Origin: Planktomarina sp.
GTDB taxonomy: Bacteria > Pseudomonadota > Alphaproteobacteria > Rhodobacterales > Rhodobacteraceae
Assembly (NCBI GenBank): GCA_020630015.1
Contig: JAHDCF010000011.1
Span: 1-64,000, forward strand
Reading direction: 5' to 3'
Length of the DNA: 64,000 bases
The position numbers were made by a program, and so were the translations under genes. Each line of letters begins with the position of its first letter. Positions within the stretch are counted from its first letter, which is position 1. Below are positions 1-7,205 of this stretch, in pieces. The notes beneath the pieces are model-generated. The model did not search any database. It saw only the letters and a list, made by a program, of their open reading frames with translations, and was not told the DNA's origin.

Positions 1-10
1 TCGATAGACC

Positions 11-73
11 GGGCAGCGCCCGACCCTCCCCGCGGGAGGGCGCTTCGCACCCACCCAGGGTCGGGCGCTGCCC
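11..73. repeat. Long perfect inverted repeat, REP-like
   Basis: Arms at 11-27 and 57-73 are perfect 17-base complements. Inside the left half is a second hairpin, with 24-30 (CCCTCCC) complementary to 34-40 (GGGAGGG), so two mutually exclusive folds are possible. No T-run follows on either strand, which argues against a simple intrinsic terminator. It looks like an intergenic palindromic (REP-type) element. Confidence 0.7.
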
Positions 74-181
74 TTTGGGGTTGGGTGAGAATATTCGTTT
101 CTCCTCGAGACATCATTTGCCATCAACTGAGATTTAAAGGTCAAAGTCGGGCGCGGTCGATCACCAATCGACCATCGGAAG

Positions 182-254
182 CGTAGGGTGGGTGACAACC
201 CACCGTTGGCCTTTTCAACCGCATCGGAATGGTGGGACATGGGCCCACCCTACG
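182..254. repeat. Inverted repeat with nested hairpin
   Basis: CGTAGGGTGGG at 182-192 is perfectly complementary to CCCACCCTACG at 244-254. The left arm can also fold locally: GGTGGGT at 187-193 pairs with ACCCACC at 198-204 around a GACA loop. The CGTAGGG edge is shared with the next repeat, suggesting members of one dispersed intergenic family. Confidence 0.65.
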
Positions 255-322
255 GTCGCTTTCAAATCTCATGAAGGGGGATGCAAATCGCGTGGAATCG
301 CTTCGCACCGTCCACCTGATGC

Positions 323-345
323 GGCGGGGTAAACCCCGCCCTACG
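323..345. repeat. Short palindromic intergenic repeat
   Basis: GGCGGGGT at 323-330 pairs perfectly with ACCCCGCC at 333-340, followed by CTACG. Read on the minus strand it is CGTAG plus a GGCGGGGT hairpin, the same layout as the repeat at 182-254. Similar G-run/C-run hairpins occur between genes at 12675-12699 and 13716-13732. Confidence 0.55.
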
Positions 346-547
346 TCCCATTCAAAATGTTTCGCGCGCGAAACAACGCTGTGCCAAGGCATTGATACCA
401 TTCAAGTCAAGGGTTTTGCCTTTGCGCCGTGCGTGGACGCAAGGATTTGGTAAGGGGTTTGGGCCACGGGGCTTTGCTTTGATTGCCATTGCGGCGCGTG
501 CGTGATCAACTCCCCCCATATGTACAATCATCGTTTCAGGGGGCGGT

Positions 548-970
548 ATGCCGCGTTTGTTCAAATCCATTTTCATCAGCATCACTTTGCTGACCGCCGG
601 TATGGCGCAGGCCGATAACACTGTTGAAAAGGCTGCGATTGCCCAACGGTTGGAAGGGGTCATTCTGTCCTTTGGTATCGCCAACCGCTTGGCTGAGATG
701 TGTGCAGAGGTGGAGGTGAATATCAAAGCCCTGAACGCTGATCGGGCCCGTGTGATGGATGTGGCCAAGGGGCATTTTTCATCCCAAGATGAATTGATGC
801 AGGCCGCGGGCATGTCTGAACAGGAAAGGATGGGGGAAATGCTGCGCGCGTTTTTCTTTGATCGCGGTGTCAGTTGGTCGTCACCCGCGCAAGAATATTG
901 CCGTTTGGCCAAGACCCTTGTGGCGGTTGAGGATCATCAAGCCAATTATTTTACCGTTCGCAAATCTTGA
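548..970 (+). CDS. Secreted protein of unknown function, DUF5333-like
   Basis: A 140-residue protein with an N-terminal signal peptide (residues 1-22, ending AQA before DNTV), so it is probably periplasmic. The mature part is largely helical and contains two cysteines (in AEMCAEV and EYCRLAK) that could form a disulfide. Overall length and layout resemble the DUF5333 family known from Rhodobacteraceae; this assignment is from memory of the family and not certain. The start ATG follows a G-rich ribosome-binding site (GGGGGCGGT). The next gene begins 8 bases later in another frame, so the two may be co-transcribed. Confidence 0.6.
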   Translation: MPRLFKSIFISITLLTAGMAQADNTVEKAAIAQRLEGVILSFGIANRLAEMCAEVEVNIKALNADRARVMDVAKGHFSSQDELMQAAGMSEQERMGEMLRAFFFDRGVSWSSPAQEYCRLAKTLVAVEDHQANYFTVRKS

Positions 971-977
971 GGGCGCT

Positions 978-1385
978 GTGAAACACCCCATTCCCGATCC
1001 GAAAATCGCCGCCACCTTCGAAGGGTTTCCGGCGGAAACCAAGCCGGGCCTTTTGGCCTTGCGGGATTTAATCTTGGACACGGCCGCCCAGACCCCCGGC
1101 GTAGGGCGCATCGAAGAAACGCTGAAATGGGGGCAGCCAGCCTATCTGACGCCTGAAACCAAGTCGGGATCCACCATTCGGCTTGCACCCACAAAATCGG
1201 GTGGGTTTGCATTATACACCCATTGCCAGACGACGATCCTGTCGGATTTCCAAGCGATCTTTCCCACCGATTTTTCGTATGAGGGCAACCGCGCCGTGCA
1301 TTTCACACCTGATCAAGATTTGCCCTTGGATCAACTGTCAGGGTTGATCGCCTCAGCCCTGACATATCATTTGAAAAAGCCTTAG
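978..1385 (+). CDS. DUF1801 domain protein
   Basis: A 135-residue protein. The open frame extends upstream to 858 inside the previous gene, but GTG at 978 is preferred because it sits just after the previous stop and leaves a protein of the usual DUF1801 length. The motif ETLKWGQPAYL near residue 50 is typical of DUF1801 (YdhG/YjbR-like fold), a small cytoplasmic family of unsettled function. The following gene is convergent and the two stop regions overlap by 4 bases. Confidence 0.75.
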   Translation: MKHPIPDPKIAATFEGFPAETKPGLLALRDLILDTAAQTPGVGRIEETLKWGQPAYLTPETKSGSTIRLAPTKSGGFALYTHCQTTILSDFQAIFPTDFSYEGNRAVHFTPDQDLPLDQLSGLIASALTYHLKKP

Positions 1386-1618
1386 TCGGTGATCGCGTTT
1401 TTGAGGAAATAAAGCCCCCCCAAAATGCCCACGCCCATCAATAGCCCACCGGCGCCTGTGGTGCCCAGTGTTTCAATCAACCAATCCTGCGCCTGCATGA
1501 ACATGCGCCCCCGGCGGCTGCCACTGGTTGAAGGCGTGCCAGAAAAGATGAGCCAACCCAGATAAGTCAGCCCCCCGCCAAACGCGAGCGCACCAATGAT
1601 CGAATAGAGTTTGTACAT
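1382..1618 (-). CDS. Small two-helix membrane protein, unknown function
   Basis: A 78-residue protein with two hydrophobic segments, about residues 5-26 and 55-73, separated by a basic loop (RRGR). It is predicted to sit in the inner membrane as a hairpin. The minus-strand ATG at 1616-1618 is preceded by GAAAGGGAAA, a good ribosome-binding site. It is convergent with the DUF1801 gene. I do not recognise the family. Confidence 0.6.
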   Translation of the reverse strand: MYKLYSIIGALAFGGGLTYLGWLIFSGTPSTSGSRRGRMFMQAQDWLIETLGTTGAGGLLMGVGILGGLYFLKNAITD

Positions 1619-1688
1619 ACCGTTTCCCTTTCACTCATGACATCACCGGCATGTGATATCCTTGGCGAAACGTAAAGGGCATCCCCCC

Positions 1689-1726
1689 AAAAAAACACAA
1701 AAGGGCAGCGCCAAGGCGTGCCCTTT
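1689..1726 (-). terminator. Rho-independent terminator of the cold-shock gene
   Basis: Read on the minus strand, AAAGGGCACGCC pairs with GGCGCTGCCCTTT (one bulged base) around a TT loop, followed by TTGTG and a run of seven T. It lies 40 bases after the stop of the cold-shock protein gene. Confidence 0.75.
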
Positions 1727-1766
1727 CACATCTTCTTAAATGTCACCGTTGCCGGTGCGCGCAGGA

Positions 1767-1976
1767 TTAATCTGCGGCGCTTATGTCTTGTGCCATGGAA
1801 CGGCCATCGCGACCTTCGGCAACTTCAAAACTGACTTTTTGATTGTCAGCCAGGCCAGTCATGCCTGAAGCCTCTACGGCGGAAATATGGACAAAGATAT
1901 CTTTGCCGCCGCCTTCTGGCTCAATAAAGCCGTATCCTTTGGTCGTGTTAAACCATTTTACTGTACCCATGGGCAT
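1767..1976 (-). CDS. Cold-shock protein (CspA family)
   Basis: A 69-residue single cold-shock domain, the normal length of the family. RNP1 (KGYGFIEP) and RNP2 (DIFVHISAV), which bind single-stranded nucleic acid, are both intact. These proteins act as RNA chaperones that melt mRNA structure. The open frame runs further upstream, but ATG at 1974-1976 lies 7 bases after a GGAG core in TAAGGAGAT, so it is the chosen start; ATG at 1968-1970 is the alternative. The leader carries a strong stem-loop just upstream of the ribosome-binding site, and an intrinsic terminator follows the gene, so it is probably monocistronic. Confidence 0.93.
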   Translation of the reverse strand: MPMGTVKWFNTTKGYGFIEPEGGGKDIFVHISAVEASGMTGLADNQKVSFEVAEGRDGRSMAQDISAAD

Positions 1977-1996
1977 GGGGTATCTCCTTAAATTAA

Positions 1997-2040
1997 TATG
2001 GCAACCGGGGCCCGTCGCAGGCCGGAAGACGGTTGCCATA
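1997..2040 (-). promoter_or_regulatory. Stem-loop in the cold-shock gene leader
   Basis: TATGGCAACCG (1997-2007) and CGGTTGCCATA (2030-2040) are perfect 11-base complements around a 22-base GC-rich loop that can itself pair (GGCC with GGCC). In the minus-strand transcript the stem ends 7 bases before the TAAGGAGAT ribosome-binding site. The position suggests a structured 5' UTR that controls translation or mRNA stability with temperature; this role is inferred. Confidence 0.6.
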
Positions 2041-2088
2041 CACCCTATAGTTAGGACAAATGCACAAAAAGCAAGGGAAGCCTGTGAA

Positions 2089-2412
2089 ATGAAGCTGTTT
2101 GGCCTCAAAACATGTGACAGTTGCCGCAAAGCGCTGAAAGATTTGGCAGAACGCGGGTATAATGTGGATTACATCGATGTCAGGCAGGTTGGTGTGCCTG
2201 ATGATGTGATGGCCGCCGCCCATGGGATGTTTGGGGATAAATTGGTCAATAAATCGTCGGCCACATGGCGCGGGTTCACAGATGAACAAAAAGCGTCGGA
2301 CCCATTGGTTCTGTTGCAGGCTAACCCAACTTTGATGAAACGCCCCTTGATTGTTCGCGACGGTGCCATGACATTGGGGTGGAAAGACGATGTAAAGGAC
2401 CAGTACCAATGA
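2089..2412 (+). CDS. ArsC/Spx-family thioredoxin-fold protein (YffB-like)
   Basis: A 107-residue protein. The CDSC motif at residues 9-12 in a thioredoxin-like fold, the length and the TxMKRPLIV segment near residue 88 match the arsenate-reductase-like ArsC/Spx/YffB family. The open frame extends upstream, but ATG at 2089 has a purine-rich AAGGGAAG site and gives the typical N-terminus (MKLFGLKTC). Without arsenic genes nearby, a general thiol role is as likely as arsenate reduction. Its stop overlaps the next start (ATGA), implying translational coupling. Confidence 0.85.
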   Translation: MKLFGLKTCDSCRKALKDLAERGYNVDYIDVRQVGVPDDVMAAAHGMFGDKLVNKSSATWRGFTDEQKASDPLVLLQANPTLMKRPLIVRDGAMTLGWKDDVKDQYQ

Positions 2413-2777
2413 GAAACGCAGCCCTTACCCTTGGATTGATCGGAAGCTTGATCATGTTGGTCATCGGTTTCTTTTCCTATGGATACACCGAAATCACCCA
2501 ACAACATGAAGAAGTGACCGAACTGTTTGGCACTTTCGAAAAAGAAGAGCTGGTGCGCTGGGCCTCTGTCTTGGGGCCGATCTTGGGGATCGTTGGTGCC
2601 GCAATGGCCCGTGCACGGGCGCTTTGGGGTGGGTTGGCCATGTTGATTTCTGCGGGTCTGATGTATGCGGCTTTCGGCATGAATTTGTTTACAACATTTC
2701 CCATCGCCATGGTTGGAATTGCAGGAATTTTGGCCATTGCGGCCGGGCGCCCTGACAAAGAAATCAGTCATTTCTGA
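2409..2777 (+). CDS. Small four-helix membrane protein, unknown function
   Basis: A 122-residue protein starting at ATG 2409, which overlaps the stop of the ArsC-like gene by 4 bases. Hydrophobic segments lie at about residues 5-25, 56-70, 74-92 and 95-113, with a charged loop (EEVTELFGTFEKEE) between the first and second. I do not recognise the family. Overlap with the preceding gene suggests one transcript. Confidence 0.65.
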   Translation: MRNAALTLGLIGSLIMLVIGFFSYGYTEITQQHEEVTELFGTFEKEELVRWASVLGPILGIVGAAMARARALWGGLAMLISAGLMYAAFGMNLFTTFPIAMVGIAGILAIAAGRPDKEISHF

Positions 2778-2786
2778 TTCACCAAT

Positions 2787-2900
2787 TTGATCCAATAATG
2801 AACCAAAGCACGCGGTGTCCACGGCGGGTATTGTCGTAATTTGTGCTGCAGCGCCGCAAACTGCAAAAAAATTGAAAATATTGGATCAATATTGGATCAA
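2787..2900. promoter_or_regulatory. Three-copy TTGGATCAA motif upstream of amt
   Basis: TATTGGATCAA occurs at 2879-2889 and again at 2890-2900 as a perfect tandem repeat of 11 bases, one helical turn apart, and once inverted (TTGATCCAATA) at 2787-2797. All copies lie 97-210 bases before the amt start. The spacing suggests sites for a DNA-binding regulator, plausibly nitrogen-responsive. I see no clear NtrC consensus, so the regulator is unknown. Confidence 0.5.
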
Positions 2901-2996
2901 TTGATTTCATAAAAGTTTGAGTTTGAATTTAGAGCGACCTAACGTCACAGTCAGACCGCCCTGCAAGAGGCGGCGTCTCAACAATGGGGAACTTAA

Positions 2997-4370
2997 ATGG
3001 AAGAACAACTCGCTGAGCTTGTCGCGAAAGTGGCAGCGCTTGAAAGCAAATCTGGTGTGACGAACACCATGTTTGCAGAAACCTTTTATTATCTGACGAT
3101 ACCGTTGATGATTATCATTCACGCCGGTTTCTTGGCGTATGAAATGGGGGCATCCCGCCTAAAGAACGTTTTGGCATCTGGTGTCAAAAACATCCTGGCC
3201 TTCGCCTTCATGATCCCAACGTTTTATTACTTTGGGTGGTGGGTCTATTGGGCCTTCCCAACTGGCCTAACGTTCAGCGCAGGACCAAACGGAATTTCCG
3301 GTTTGGCCTATGCCAATGAAATTGCCCTGCCGTGGGTCGAATATATGGGGCCACATATCGCTGATAACGCATCTGGCGTTTTCTGGGGTGCCTTCACAAT
3401 GTTTGCGGCGACGACCGCATCCATCATGTCTGGCGCTGTGATTGAACGCATTCAGGTTGTTGGTTTTGTGATCCTTGCCATTGTTCTGGGCTCTTTCGCC
3501 TGGGTTGTTGCCGCCGCTTGGGGTTGGCACGCTGATGGCTGGTTGGTCACACAATGGGGCCTGCATGACTTTGGCGCCGCCGGTCTGGTGCACGCTGTTG
3601 CAGGTTTCTTTGCCTTGGGTGTTCTGATCAACCTTGGGCCACGTATCGGCAAATTCAATGCTGATGGGTCTGCCAATGATCTGCACGGCCACAACATGCC
3701 GTTTACGGCCTTTGGTTTGATGCTGATTATCGTTGGTTTCTGGGGCTTCTTGATGGCTTGTGTGATCGTACCTGGTGAAGGTTGGTCATGGTATGGCGAT
3801 AAGTTCGCAACCATCTATGGCACACCGATTACATTGTCTGCACTGTCCTTCAATATCTTGATGGGCTTTGGCGGCGGTATCATTGGCGCTTGGGTTGCCA
3901 CACGTGATCCGTTTTGGATGATGTCTGGTGGTCTGGCTGGGATCATCGCATGTGCCTCTGGTCTTGATATCTATTGGCCGCCGCTTGCATTCGCCATGGG
4001 CTTTGCCGGTGGTTGGTTGTTGAAGCCATGTGCAGCTTTCCTTGAGCGTATGGGTATCGACGATGCTGTTGGTGCGGTCACCGTTCACGGCACCATCGGC
4101 CTGTTCGGCTTGATCATGCTGGGTATCTGGGGTGCGGGTTATCCTGCGGCCCAAGGTGAAGGTGCTGCAACCATCTCGTTCATCGGGCAGGTTGTTGGTG
4201 CGATCACATTCTTCTTGCTGGGCTTTGTTCCTGGCTATCTGGTGTCACTGATCCTGCGTGTTATGGGTCTGTTGCGCGTCAGCGAAGAAGCTGAGATCGC
4301 AGGTCTTGACCTGACGAAGGTACCATCAACCGCATATCCAGAAGGCATGGCGTCAACGCCAGCCGAATAA
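2997..4370 (+). CDS. amt: Ammonium transporter (Amt family)
   Basis: A 457-residue membrane protein with about eleven transmembrane helices, the Amt/Mep/Rh layout. The two pore histidines of the family are visible: H199 in AGLVHAVAG and H364 in VTVHGTIG. It moves ammonium across the inner membrane. The N-terminus is unusual: residues 1-20 form a short charged amphipathic helix (EEQLAELVAKVAALESK) instead of a signal peptide. The gene has a GGGGA ribosome-binding site. A repeated motif lies upstream and a 55-residue membrane protein gene follows in the same transcript. No glnK lies next to it. Confidence 0.93.
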   Translation: MEEQLAELVAKVAALESKSGVTNTMFAETFYYLTIPLMIIIHAGFLAYEMGASRLKNVLASGVKNILAFAFMIPTFYYFGWWVYWAFPTGLTFSAGPNGISGLAYANEIALPWVEYMGPHIADNASGVFWGAFTMFAATTASIMSGAVIERIQVVGFVILAIVLGSFAWVVAAAWGWHADGWLVTQWGLHDFGAAGLVHAVAGFFALGVLINLGPRIGKFNADGSANDLHGHNMPFTAFGLMLIIVGFWGFLMACVIVPGEGWSWYGDKFATIYGTPITLSALSFNILMGFGGGIIGAWVATRDPFWMMSGGLAGIIACASGLDIYWPPLAFAMGFAGGWLLKPCAAFLERMGIDDAVGAVTVHGTIGLFGLIMLGIWGAGYPAAQGEGAATISFIGQVVGAITFFLLGFVPGYLVSLILRVMGLLRVSEEAEIAGLDLTKVPSTAYPEGMASTPAE

Positions 4371-4400
4371 CCCTGAGCTTAGAAATAAAGGAGTAGAAAC

Positions 4401-4568
4401 ATGGGTTCTGCATTTACTGACTGGGCACAGGCAACTGGTCCGATGTACATGGGCGCAAACACAAGCTGGGAGGTCATCTGGCTTCTGGTCAGTGTTGCCT
4501 TGTGCGTTTATGCGCTGATCTCTGGATCGGCACATGAGCTGCGCTCTTACAAGAAACTGAAAAAGTAA
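4401..4568 (+). CDS. Single-helix small protein downstream of amt
   Basis: A 55-residue protein beginning MGSAFTDWAQATGPMYMG, with one hydrophobic helix at about residues 22-43 and a basic tail (ELRSYKKLKK). ATG at 4401 is preceded by AAAGGAG at an ideal distance. It starts 30 bases after the amt stop and is followed by a strong terminator, so it is co-transcribed with amt. The well-formed start site and tail argue that it is a real gene. Its role is unknown; a small partner or stability factor for the transporter is a reasonable guess. Confidence 0.75.
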   Translation: MGSAFTDWAQATGPMYMGANTSWEVIWLLVSVALCVYALISGSAHELRSYKKLKK

Positions 4569-4591
4569 TCAGTTTTTAACATTAATAAATT

Positions 4592-4617
4592 GGCCGCCTT
4601 TCGGGGCGGCCTTTTTT
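4592..4617 (+). terminator. Rho-independent terminator of the amt operon
   Basis: GGCCGCC (4592-4598) pairs with GGCGGCC (4605-4611) around a TTTCGG loop and is followed directly by six T. It closes the amt plus small-protein transcript. Confidence 0.9.
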
Positions 4618-4653
4618 GTTTCAATGCCCGGCTTTGTCAGCATAGGTTTGGAA

Positions 4654-5841
4654 ATGGATGATGCAGACATTCCCTTTTTGGATTTGACCGCACCGGACTT
4701 TTCAACGCGGTCTGATGCGGTGCGCGAGGCACGTCGCAGGCATTGGTGCGCACAAACGCCTTTTGGGTTTGCGGTTCTGCGCCATAAGGCGGCGGGGCAA
4801 ATTTTGCGGGACCGGCGGTTTCGTCAGGGGTCATATGCTTGGCCCGACACCCAAAACCTGAACGGCAGTTTTGCAGATTTTTGGAAACGCAGCATCATTT
4901 CAATCGAGGGCGCTGATCATAAGGCGCAACGTCAGATCGCATTGACGGCACTTTCTATGGATTTTGTGAATGGTTTGCGCCCCGAATTCACCCGCATTGC
5001 GGAAGAATTGATCACCGATCTGGAAAACAGACGTGATTTTGATTTTGTGGCCGATTTCACGGAACCCTTTGCGGGGCGGGCGATTACAACCTTGCTTGGT
5101 TTGCCCGATGATCAAGCGGCGACCATTGCCAAGGACGCCACATCACTTGGGTTGGCGATGGGGGTTGGATCGAAGCAATACGAAGGCATTTTCAATCCTG
5201 CTTGTGATCGCCTGTTTGACGTTGCAGATGCCTTGTTGGGGCGGGCGCAGGGGGGCGATGATACGGCCTATGTGGGCCGCATGTGGGGCGCGGCGTGCGC
5301 AATTGGGCATACCGATCAACAAGTGCTGCGCGATTTGATTGTCATTTCGATATTCGGTGGGGTGGATACCACCCGGGCGCAACTTGGATTTGCCGTACGG
5401 TTGTTTATGGATCACCCGGCACAGTGGCAGGCCCTGCGGGCCAATCCCGATCTGACCGCCCAAGCCATCGAAGAGGTTATCCGCCACAACCCAACCACCA
5501 CTTGGGCCACAAGAGAGGCTGTGGAGGATCTGGTGTTTGAGGGGATTGCAATACCAAAAGGAACAACGGTGCATGTGTTGGTGCATGCAACCGCCACCGA
5601 TCCCTTGGTGGATGCGTCAGGCGGGTTTGATATTTCCAAACGACGGAAATCACATTTCGGATTTGGCGGTGGGGCGCATCATTGTTTGGGGCAATTGGTG
5701 GCGCGCACAGATATGGCCTGCGCCCTGAATGTAATGGTGCGACACTGGTGTTCGTTTCATTGGGCAGGCGAACCAGAATGGGCCCCAGACAGCGGCAATA
5801 CCGCCCCTGTTACAATGCCGGTGTCAGCTGTCTGGGCGTGA
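4654..5841 (+). CDS. Cytochrome P450
   Basis: A soluble bacterial P450 of about 395 residues. Visible landmarks are the heme-binding loop FGFGGGAHHCLG (thiolate cysteine near residue 344), the ExxR motif EEVIR, the C-helix ADHKAQR and an I-helix FGGVDTT, where the usual first Ala/Gly is replaced by Phe. It should use molecular oxygen and an external ferredoxin to hydroxylate a substrate that I cannot name; no ferredoxin gene is adjacent. ATG at 4654 is chosen because an upstream ATG at 4624 lies 6 bases after the amt terminator T-run and has no ribosome-binding site. The 3' end overlaps the convergent oxidoreductase by 18 bases. Confidence 0.88.
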   Translation: MDDADIPFLDLTAPDFSTRSDAVREARRRHWCAQTPFGFAVLRHKAAGQILRDRRFRQGSYAWPDTQNLNGSFADFWKRSIISIEGADHKAQRQIALTALSMDFVNGLRPEFTRIAEELITDLENRRDFDFVADFTEPFAGRAITTLLGLPDDQAATIAKDATSLGLAMGVGSKQYEGIFNPACDRLFDVADALLGRAQGGDDTAYVGRMWGAACAIGHTDQQVLRDLIVISIFGGVDTTRAQLGFAVRLFMDHPAQWQALRANPDLTAQAIEEVIRHNPTTTWATREAVEDLVFEGIAIPKGTTVHVLVHATATDPLVDASGGFDISKRRKSHFGFGGGAHHCLGQLVARTDMACALNVMVRHWCSFHWAGEPEWAPDSGNTAPVTMPVSAVWA

Positions 5842-7158
5842 TCTGCGGGCGGCCCAATTTTCGGCCCGATCCACATATGTGCGATACCACATGTTCGCGG
5901 CCTTCAGAAAATGGGGTTGTCCGCCCGGGTGCATCCAGTGCCGCCGTAGGGTTGTGTGGGAATAAAACGTCTGACCGCGATCATCACCCAGTGCTTGATA
6001 CGCCGCTTTCATGCCCAGATATGGGGCCATGACGGTGCCAGAACCGGAATATCCCATGGAATAATGGATGCCATCGTGGCTGCCCACATTGGGCATGTGG
6101 CTGAAGGTGTATCCGGTGTTGCCTGACCATGCATGGGTTACTTTCGTGTCTGCCAATTGTGGCCAGACTTCCACCATGGTGGCATGCAACCGCTTCGCCG
6201 CCTGCGCAGGGTTCAGGTGCACCATGGAGGCACGCCCGCCAAACAAAATCCGCGTTCCATCAGGGGATAAACGGAAATAGCTGTGCCGGGCACGGGTTTC
6301 CACCATCATGCGTTTTCCCGGTGCCAATTCACCCAATAGGTTCGGGCTGATCTGTTGGGTTGCGATGATAAAGCTGGGCAAGGGGAACACCCTGCGCGTG
6401 AACCAATGAAAGGGGCCCTTGGTATATCCATTTGTGCCCAACACAATCTTATCCGCCTGTATGCTGCCTTTATCCGTTTTCACCACAAATCCCGCCCCAT
6501 TCCGGGCCACGGATTGGGCAGCACAGTCTGATGAAACTGGAATATCGCGGTTAAGCACCGCCTGAAGCATGCCGTTATGGTATTTCCAAGGATGAAGGGC
6601 GTAATGGCCCGGAAAGTATAATCCGCCGTGGTATTGTGGCGTGTTGATGTGATCACCCAACCCTGCGCGCGGGATCATCTTGCACCCATCGGGTGTGAAG
6701 CGTTGCACATGGGCGGCGGTTTTTTTCTGATTTTCCAAATGGGCGGGTGTCCATGCCAATTGGATGCGGCCCGTCGCTTGTAGATCGCATTCGATGTTTT
6801 CTTGGTCAATCAGGCCCAAGGCAAAATCGAGGGCCTTCTGCGCCTCAGCGAACAGGCCATCGGCCACCTGTGCGCCATAGTCGCGGTTCAGATCATCCCA
6901 TCCGTTTCGTGGGTGGGCACCTGTCATCCCGCCATTGCGGGTGCTGGCCCCTTTGCCCGGCTGGCCTGCATCAATCACGGCGACTTTGGCACCGGCATCG
7001 TGGGCGGCAATGGCGGCAGACAGGCCTGTGAAACCCGCCCCGATAATCAGCAAATCAACCTTTGCCGGAGGGGGATCGGGCAGGGAAACCCATGTGGCAT
7101 CATCCCACCAATAAGGCTGCCCGAGTTGGGCATCATCTGTCAGTAAACCGCGTGTCAT
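5824..7158 (-). CDS. FAD-dependent amine oxidoreductase (DAO/PuuB-like)
   Basis: A 444-residue protein with an N-terminal Rossmann FAD site (LLIIGAGFTGLSAAIAA, residues 36-52), followed by the STRNGG segment seen in gamma-glutamylputrescine oxidase-like enzymes. It probably oxidises a C-N bond of an amine or N-substituted amino acid. It lies 47 bases after the TMAO demethylase gene on the same strand, so it is probably the last gene of the methylamine operon. A role on a secondary or glutamylated amine such as dimethylamine is inference only. The 3' end overlaps the P450 gene. Confidence 0.8.
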   Translation of the reverse strand: MTRGLLTDDAQLGQPYWWDDATWVSLPDPPPAKVDLLIIGAGFTGLSAAIAAHDAGAKVAVIDAGQPGKGASTRNGGMTGAHPRNGWDDLNRDYGAQVADGLFAEAQKALDFALGLIDQENIECDLQATGRIQLAWTPAHLENQKKTAAHVQRFTPDGCKMIPRAGLGDHINTPQYHGGLYFPGHYALHPWKYHNGMLQAVLNRDIPVSSDCAAQSVARNGAGFVVKTDKGSIQADKIVLGTNGYTKGPFHWFTRRVFPLPSFIIATQQISPNLLGELAPGKRMMVETRARHSYFRLSPDGTRILFGGRASMVHLNPAQAAKRLHATMVEVWPQLADTKVTHAWSGNTGYTFSHMPNVGSHDGIHYSMGYSGSGTVMAPYLGMKAAYQALGDDRGQTFYSHTTLRRHWMHPGGQPHFLKAANMWYRTYVDRAENWAARRSRPDS

Positions 7159-7205
7159 GCCAGAAACTGTATCACAGGTTTGGCGTCTTACAATCGGATA
7201 TCAAA

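Larger units (their letters stand above)
1..547. other. Non-coding leader region rich in inverted repeats
   Basis: No convincing gene is present in this stretch. The open frames here are short, overlap each other on both strands and have no recognisable protein signature. It holds three separate inverted repeats, listed individually, whose arms share the motif GTAGGG followed by a G-rich run. The last part, about 440-547, is the upstream region of the first plus-strand gene. Confidence 0.6.

Noticed and set aside
141-453. Overlapping short open frames on both strands in the leader region
   Set aside because: They run across the inverted repeats, are proline- and arginine-rich without domain character and have no ribosome-binding site, so they are by-products of GC-rich repeats.
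352-912. 186-residue minus-strand frame opposite the first secreted protein
   Set aside because: It lies antisense to a gene with a clear signal peptide and its translation is a low-complexity mix with no recognisable fold.
2169-2822. 217-residue minus-strand frame opposite the ArsC-like and membrane-protein genes
   Set aside because: Composition is rich in Gln, His and Asn as expected for an antisense shadow; both plus-strand genes are supported by motifs or coupling.
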